The notes beneath the pieces were generated by a model. That model had not been told where the DNA came from. It did no database searches and saw only the letters and a list, made by a program, of their open reading frames with translations. Below, one piece after another: positions 60,018 to 64,000 of a stretch of DNA of 64,000 bases. Source of the DNA: JABCPE02 sp963520725 (lineage in GTDB: Bacteria; Bacteroidota; Bacteroidia; Flavobacteriales; Weeksellaceae); NCBI GenBank assembly GCA_963520725.1, contig CAUQSG010000001.1:55748-119747 (forward strand). Reading direction: 5' to 3'. The stretch's first letter is position 1. Every line of letters starts with the position of its first letter. A program made the translations under genes and the position numbers.

Positions 60018-60692
60018 ATGAAGATATCCCAATTGATGAAAAAAAGTGTTTTATTTTATAGTCTTATGGCAGGATTGTTGTTTTCTCTTCAGTCTTGTGT
60101 GTCCAATTATGTAGTGGCTACTCCATCAGCATATAAACCAGAAGTTCTAGCAGAAGAAAAGTCTCATTTTACATCTTTGACTAAAGAGTATAAAAAAGAA
60201 CTAGAATCAAATAAAGCCATTGAAAAACCCGAAGAAAAAACAGTTTCTGCAAGAAAAATGGCAAAGAAAAAATCTTCTACTATAGATGGGATTCTTAGCG
60301 AAGCAAACACTTACATCGGGACGCCATATAGATTTGGTGGGATGACTAGAAGTGGGATAGATTGCTCTGCATTTGTTCTTTCGGTTTATGGTTCAGCCAC
60401 AGGGATAAATCTTCCTAGAATCTCTTCGGCTCAAGCTCAGGAAGGGGAAAGAGTAGAAAGAGAAGAACTAGAAAAAGGGGATTTGCTATTTTTCCAAACA
60501 AGAGGAAGCAGAATTTCACATGTGGGTATCGTTCAAGAAATTACACCAGAGGGAGAAATCAAATTCATCCATGCATCCACATCCAAAGGAGTTACAATAT
60601 CTTCCCTAAATGAAAAATACTGGGGTTTGAGATTCAGATTTGCAAAAAGAATATTGACCAATGAAAAGATCCAAGAAATGGCTTCATTGTAG
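60018..60692 (+). CDS. NlpC/P60-type peptidoglycan endopeptidase, lipoprotein
   Basis: 224 residues. Lipoprotein signal (LMKKSVLFYSLMAGLLFSLQSC, lipobox LQSC), a Lys/Glu-rich linker (about 45-90), then the NlpC/P60 domain with catalytic Cys about 115 in GIDCSAFV, His about 168 in SHVGIV and a third polar residue in FIHAST. It cuts D-gamma-glutamyl-diaminopimelate bonds in peptidoglycan. All three catalytic positions are present. Acts at the inner face of the outer membrane or in the periplasm. Confidence 0.93.
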   Translation: MKISQLMKKSVLFYSLMAGLLFSLQSCVSNYVVATPSAYKPEVLAEEKSHFTSLTKEYKKELESNKAIEKPEEKTVSARKMAKKKSSTIDGILSEANTYIGTPYRFGGMTRSGIDCSAFVLSVYGSATGINLPRISSAQAQEGERVEREELEKGDLLFFQTRGSRISHVGIVQEITPEGEIKFIHASTSKGVTISSLNEKYWGLRFRFAKRILTNEKIQEMASL

Positions 60693-60727
60693 ATTTCTAA
60701 AGACTATATTTTAATTTAATAATAATA

Positions 60728-60764
60728 GGAGAGGTTTCACTTTTAGGAAATCTCTCTTTTTATT
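60728..60764 (+). terminator. Terminator after the NlpC/P60 gene
   Basis: GAGAGGTTTC / GAAATCTCTC hairpin (one G-T pair) followed by a T-rich run, 36 nt after the stop codon. Confidence 0.75.
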
Positions 60765-60809
60765 TAGGATTAGAGGTGATTTATAGAATGCTTTATTCAA
60801 AAAAATAAT

Positions 60810-60817
60810 TAAATTTG
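60810..60817 (+). promoter_or_regulatory. -7 promoter box of the mrp-nifU transcript
   Basis: TAAATTTG, 19 nt before the mrp ATG at 60837. Confidence 0.6.
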
Positions 60818-60836
60818 TCATAGTATATTTTTAATC

Positions 60837-61934
60837 ATGTTGGAGAGAAAAAAAGTAGAAGATTTTTTTAAAAAAATAGGAATAGAAGAATTGGTAACCA
60901 ATCTACAAATCATTGAAAATGATGTCTATATAGATATGGTAGCCCATTCTCCAGCTATGCACGAGAAGAAAAAACTAGAAACAGCCATAAAAGAGGCGTT
61001 TTCTAAGGAATTTAATGACCAATATATATTAAAACTAAAAATCTCTTCTCCAGAAACTAAACCAAAGCCAAGTATCCGAGGGAAAGAAATACAAGGCGTA
61101 AAAAACATCATTGTCATAGCATCTGGAAAAGGCGGCGTAGGCAAATCTACTGTGACGGCTAATTTGGCGGTAACTTTATCAAAAATGGGCTTCAAAGTAG
61201 GACTTTTGGATGCGGATATATATGGTCCATCTATTCCTACAATGTTCAGTACCGAAGGCGATAAACCAAGTTCTGTGCAAATCGATGGGAAACACCTTAT
61301 GAAACCCATAGAGCAGTACGGAGTTAAAATGCTGTCCATCGGGTATTTTTCAGGGGCAAATAAAGCCGTAGTTTGGCGAGGGCCAATGGCAGGGAAAGCC
61401 CTTCACCAGATGATTCGTGATACGGACTGGGGAGAGCTGGATTTTCTACTCATAGACCTTCCTCCTGGCACGGGAGATATACATCTATCTGTAGTTCAGG
61501 AACTTCCTGTCACGGGGGCGCTTATTGTAAGCACGCCTCAGCATGTGGCTCTAGCGGATGTGAGAAGAGGAATTGCAATGTTCCAGATGGAAAGCATCAA
61601 TATCCCTGTTTTAGGGCTTGTAGAGAATATGGCGTATTTTATCCCAGAAGAGCTTCCAGATAATAAATATTATATCTTTGGGAAAGAAGGTGCTCAAAAT
61701 TTAGCCAAAGATTTAGGAATTCCTGTTTTGGGCGAAATCCCTTTAATACAAGGAATAAGAGAGGCGGGAGACACAGGAAAGCCAGCAGCACTGAATGGCG
61801 GAACTAAAATATCAGAAATCTACACAGAAATCACGAGAAATATGATAGAAAGCCTCATAGAAAGAAATAAAAATCTCCCTCCGACAGAGGCTGTTAAAAT
61901 TACCACAATGGCAGGTTGTTCAACTAAAAAATAA
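60837..61934 (+). CDS. mrp: Mrp/ApbC-type P-loop ATPase for iron-sulfur cluster carriage
   Basis: 365-residue MinD-superfamily ATPase. N-terminal MIP18-like domain (about 1-80), then deviant Walker A ASGKGGVGKSTV near 95-106, VGLLDADIYGPSIP (switch I) and DLPPGTGDIHLSVVQ. The CxxC that in E. coli Mrp binds the cluster is replaced by IPEELPDNKYYIFGKEG. I know this to be common in Bacteroidota, so cluster binding may differ. A NifU-type gene follows 11 nt later, fitting a role in Fe-S assembly. Confidence 0.94.
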   Translation: MLERKKVEDFFKKIGIEELVTNLQIIENDVYIDMVAHSPAMHEKKKLETAIKEAFSKEFNDQYILKLKISSPETKPKPSIRGKEIQGVKNIIVIASGKGGVGKSTVTANLAVTLSKMGFKVGLLDADIYGPSIPTMFSTEGDKPSSVQIDGKHLMKPIEQYGVKMLSIGYFSGANKAVVWRGPMAGKALHQMIRDTDWGELDFLLIDLPPGTGDIHLSVVQELPVTGALIVSTPQHVALADVRRGIAMFQMESINIPVLGLVENMAYFIPEELPDNKYYIFGKEGAQNLAKDLGIPVLGEIPLIQGIREAGDTGKPAALNGGTKISEIYTEITRNMIESLIERNKNLPPTEAVKITTMAGCSTKK

Positions 61935-61945
61935 GTGAAATCCTT

Positions 61946-62179
61946 ATGAAAGAAAGCATAGAAACGAAAGTAAAAAAAGCGTTGGAAAGCATCCGACCAT
62001 TTTTAAATAATGATGGCGGTGATATAGAACTGGTAGAAATAAAAGACAACAAGGTGTATGTCAGGCTTTTAGGAAACTGCTCTGGCTGCCATATCAGTAA
62101 TTCTACTATAAAATTAGGCGTGGAAACCACTGTAAAACAGCATGTCCCAAGCATAGAAAGCGTGGTAAATATAGAATGA
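61946..62179 (+). CDS. NifU C-terminal-domain iron-sulfur scaffold protein
   Basis: 77 residues forming only the Nfu/NifU C-terminal domain. Seen: RPFLNNDGGDIELVEIKDNKVYVRL and the cluster-binding CxxC in LLGNCSGCHIS. It binds a [4Fe-4S] or [2Fe-2S] cluster as a dimer and passes it on. Co-transcribed with mrp. Confidence 0.94.
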   Translation: MKESIETKVKKALESIRPFLNNDGGDIELVEIKDNKVYVRLLGNCSGCHISNSTIKLGVETTVKQHVPSIESVVNIE

Positions 62180-62201
62180 TTTTTTTAGGTCAATATTATT
62201 A

Positions 62202-62228
62202 GGTTTAAGGCAAAAAAAGCCTTAAATT
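62202..62228 (+). terminator. Possible terminator of the mrp-nifU transcript, overlapping the gdhA promoter
   Basis: TTTAAGGC / GCCTTAAA perfect 8-bp stem with a 7-A loop, but no strong T tract follows. Its right arm overlaps TAAATTTG of gdhA. Confidence 0.5.
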
Positions 62229-62230
62229 TG
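62223..62230 (+). promoter_or_regulatory. -7 promoter box of gdhA
   Basis: TAAATTTG, 33 nt before the gdhA ATG. It overlaps the hairpin at 62202-62228. Confidence 0.55.
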
Positions 62231-62263
62231 CTCAATATATAAATTATTTTACATCATATTATT

Positions 62264-63622
62264 ATGGAACAGTACAATGTAGAGCAAGAAATTCAAAAAT
62301 TTGTTGCTGGGGTTGAAGCAAGAAACCCAAATGAAACTGAGTTTATTCAGGCAGTAAAGGAAGTTGCTGCAACGGTAATTCCTTTCATCGCGACTAAAAA
62401 ACAGTACCAAGGCAAAATGCTTTTGGAAAGAATGGCTGAGCCAGAGAGAACGATTATTTTCAGAGTTCCTTGGGTAGATGACAAAGGACAAATCCAAGTA
62501 AACAGAGGCTACAGAGTACAGATGAACTCTGCTATCGGGCCATACAAAGGAGGAATTCGTTTTCACCCTTCTGTGAATTTGAGCATCCTTAAATTCTTGG
62601 CGTTTGAGCAGACTTTCAAAAATTCCTTGACTACACTTCCAATGGGTGGTGGTAAAGGTGGTTCTGACTTTGACCCAAGTGGAAAATCAGATAATGAAAT
62701 CATGAGATTCTGCCAGTCTTTCGCAACGGAATTGGCTAAGCATATCGGTCCTGATACGGATGTACCTGCTGGTGATATCGGTGTAGGAGCAAGAGAAGTA
62801 GGCTACATGTTCGGACAATATAAAAGATTGAGAAATGAATTCACAGGAGTATTGACAGGAAAAGGTCTTTCTTTCGGTGGTTCATTGATCAGACCAGAAG
62901 CTACTGGTTTCGGAGTTGTATACTTTGCTGAAGAAATGCTTAAAACTAAAGGAGAAAGCATCAAAGGTAAAATCGTGACTGTATCAGGTTTCGGAAATGT
63001 GGCTTGGGGAGTTGTTAAAAAAGTAAATGATTTAGGAGGTAAAGTAGTAACTATCTCTGGTCCTGATGGATATGTATATGATGAAGAAGGAGTAAGTGGA
63101 GATAAAATCGACTTCTTACTAGAACTAAGAGCTAGCGGAAACAACAGAGCTGAGGATTATGTTAAAAAATATCCAAATGCTAAATTCTTCGCTGGAAAAC
63201 GCCCTTGGGAAGTGAAGTGTGATGTAGCTATCCCTGCTGCTACTCAGAACGAGCTAAACATAGAAGATGCTAAAAACTTGGTAGCAAATGGATGTAAGTG
63301 CGTAACTGAGGCTGCGAACATGCCTTGTACATTAGAAGCAATGGAGCTGTTCTTGGAAAATAAATTATTATTCTCTCCAGGGAAAGCATCTAACGCTGGT
63401 GGAGTAGCGACATCTGGTTTAGAGATGACACAGAACTCTATCCGTTTGAGCTGGTCTGCAGAAGAAGTAGACGAAAAACTACAAACTATCATGAGAGGAA
63501 TCCATGAAGTATGTAGAAAATACGGAAAAGAAGAAGATGGATATGTAAACTATGTAAAAGGAGCGAACATCGCAGGTTTTGTAAAAGTTGCTGATGCTAT
63601 GCTTGCACAAGGAGTAGTTTAA
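62264..63622 (+). CDS. gdhA: Glutamate dehydrogenase, NADP-type hexameric
   Basis: Makes glutamate from 2-oxoglutarate and ammonium, or the reverse. The 452 residues match hexameric class I GDH. Seen: GYRVQMNSAIGPYKGGIRFHPSVNL, LPMGGGKGGSDFDPSGKSD with the catalytic Lys, the PAGDIGVGAREVGYMFGQY segment, the nucleotide fold VSGFGNVAWGVVKK and NAGGVATSGLEMTQNS near the end. The small hexameric form usually prefers NADP. Strong terminator downstream. Confidence 0.97.
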   Translation: MEQYNVEQEIQKFVAGVEARNPNETEFIQAVKEVAATVIPFIATKKQYQGKMLLERMAEPERTIIFRVPWVDDKGQIQVNRGYRVQMNSAIGPYKGGIRFHPSVNLSILKFLAFEQTFKNSLTTLPMGGGKGGSDFDPSGKSDNEIMRFCQSFATELAKHIGPDTDVPAGDIGVGAREVGYMFGQYKRLRNEFTGVLTGKGLSFGGSLIRPEATGFGVVYFAEEMLKTKGESIKGKIVTVSGFGNVAWGVVKKVNDLGGKVVTISGPDGYVYDEEGVSGDKIDFLLELRASGNNRAEDYVKKYPNAKFFAGKRPWEVKCDVAIPAATQNELNIEDAKNLVANGCKCVTEAANMPCTLEAMELFLENKLLFSPGKASNAGGVATSGLEMTQNSIRLSWSAEEVDEKLQTIMRGIHEVCRKYGKEEDGYVNYVKGANIAGFVKVADAMLAQGVV

Positions 63623-63644
63623 TTTCCTCTTTCAATAAAAAAAG

Positions 63645-63673
63645 AAAAGCCTTCAAAATTTGAAGGCTTTTTT
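63645..63673. terminator. Bidirectional terminator between gdhA and the last gene
   Basis: AAAAGCCTTCAAA / TTTGAAGGCTTTT, a perfect 13-bp stem with a 2-3-nt loop and T run, between convergent genes. Confidence 0.9.
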
Positions 63674-63675
63674 AT

Positions 63676-64000
63676 TTACTTGATGTTTCTTGATTTTTTG
63701 ATTTCCTCTATTCTTTCTTCGAATTCTTCCGTTCTTTCAGGATGTTTTTCTTGAAGAATTTTGTACGCTTGGATGGCTTTGGTGTAGAGTTTTTGTTCTA
63801 CATAAAGCTGAGCAAGAGTTTCTGTCATCAGGTGGGAAATATCATTGCTCTTTTCTTTCACAATAAAATCAACATCTTCTTTTATCGGAGAGATTTTTGG
63901 ATTGTTTTCTATGAATTTGTCAATGATTGCAGCTTTTTTGTCTTGTTCAGAAGGAGTAACTATTTCTGAACGGTCTATTTTCAGCCAGCTTTTCAAAGTA
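63676..64000 (-). CDS. C-terminal part of a helical (TPR-like) protein, cut by the window edge
   Basis: The frame stays open to the right edge. The only possible start near the edge is TTG 63996, so the gene very likely begins outside the window. The visible 108 residues are charged and helical. Repeat-like sequence LAQLYVEQKLYTKAIQAYKIL followed by KHPERTEEFEERI fits a tetratricopeptide unit. It may be the end of a longer TPR protein. It ends beside a shared terminator. Confidence 0.75.
   Translation of the reverse strand, partial: TLKSWLKIDRSEIVTPSEQDKKAAIIDKFIENNPKISPIKEDVDFIVKEKSNDISHLMTETLAQLYVEQKLYTKAIQAYKILQEKHPERTEEFEERIEEIKKSRNIK

Noticed and set aside
1..64000. CRISPR array, tRNA, rRNA, IS element or prophage
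   Set aside because: I looked for regular short repeats, cloverleaf structures in gaps, transposase or integrase motifs and phage genes, and found none. A covariance-model scan would be the decisive test for RNAs.

Overview
The window is a 64 kb chromosomal segment of a low-GC Bacteroidota, most likely a flavobacterium of the Weeksellaceae (Chryseobacterium/Riemerella/Bergeyella relatives). Evidence read from the sequence: TAnnTTTG -7 promoter boxes upstream of many genes with no clear Shine-Dalgarno sequences, a type IX secretion C-terminal sorting signal, a GldI-like FKBP lipoprotein, BshA, class II aroQ, DUF4254, DUF4292 and DUF2490 families, and many lipoproteins. About 70 protein genes are supported. 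I saw no tRNA, rRNA, CRISPR array, transposase or phage gene.

Layout. 0-5 kb: the end of an upstream gene, a family 2 glycosyltransferase, an MscS channel and a frameshifted UvrD/AddA-type helicase-nuclease. 5-10 kb: enolase, a TM2 protein set between two copies of the eno 3' end, two tandem arginine-deiminase-fold hydrolases and a DUF4253 protein. 10-14 kb: a PDZ aspartyl protease followed by a very AT-rich island of short orphan membrane proteins and lipoproteins, one of them broken and two sharing a duplicated leader. 14-25 kb: housekeeping genes (aroQ, lon, a PLP deaminase-like enzyme, a LysM glucosaminidase, queE, folD, rpoN, asnS, HU). 25-32 kb: a frameshifted DUF2490 gene, panD, a YbhN-like membrane protein, a class IV aminotransferase-like protein, a START-like protein, a class III aminotransferase, a PpiD-type chaperone and cdd. 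32-40 kb, minus strand: envelope and growth genes (ribA, DUF4254, tatA, EnvC-like, DUF4292 lipoprotein, sugar nucleotidyltransferase, dut, polysaccharide flippase). 40-43 kb: GH3 hexosaminidase, bshA, msrA. 43.4-46.6 kb: a compact five-gene accessory cassette with two leucine-rich-repeat proteins, one ending in an NTF2-like immunity-type domain. 46.6-54 kb: terC, queD, LpxH-like hydrolase with a LuxE-like acyl-protein synthetase, a coiled-coil protein with a lost zinc ribbon, Nif3, a cyclophilin-FKBP lipoprotein and a GldI-like lipoprotein. 54-64 kb: a 1497-residue secreted PKD/FISUMP-like protein, MlaD-type protein, NlpC/P60 lipoprotein, Mrp and NifU for Fe-S work, gdhA, and the end of a helical protein.

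The best candidate for an undescribed system is the five-gene LRR cassette at 43405-46565: four of its five genes overlap or abut, it has no recognisable enzyme, and it sits between conserved genes. Other notable points are three apparent frameshifts, a duplicated 58-bp leader, near-leaderless promoters, and two proteins that have kept a fold but lost their metal or cofactor ligands.
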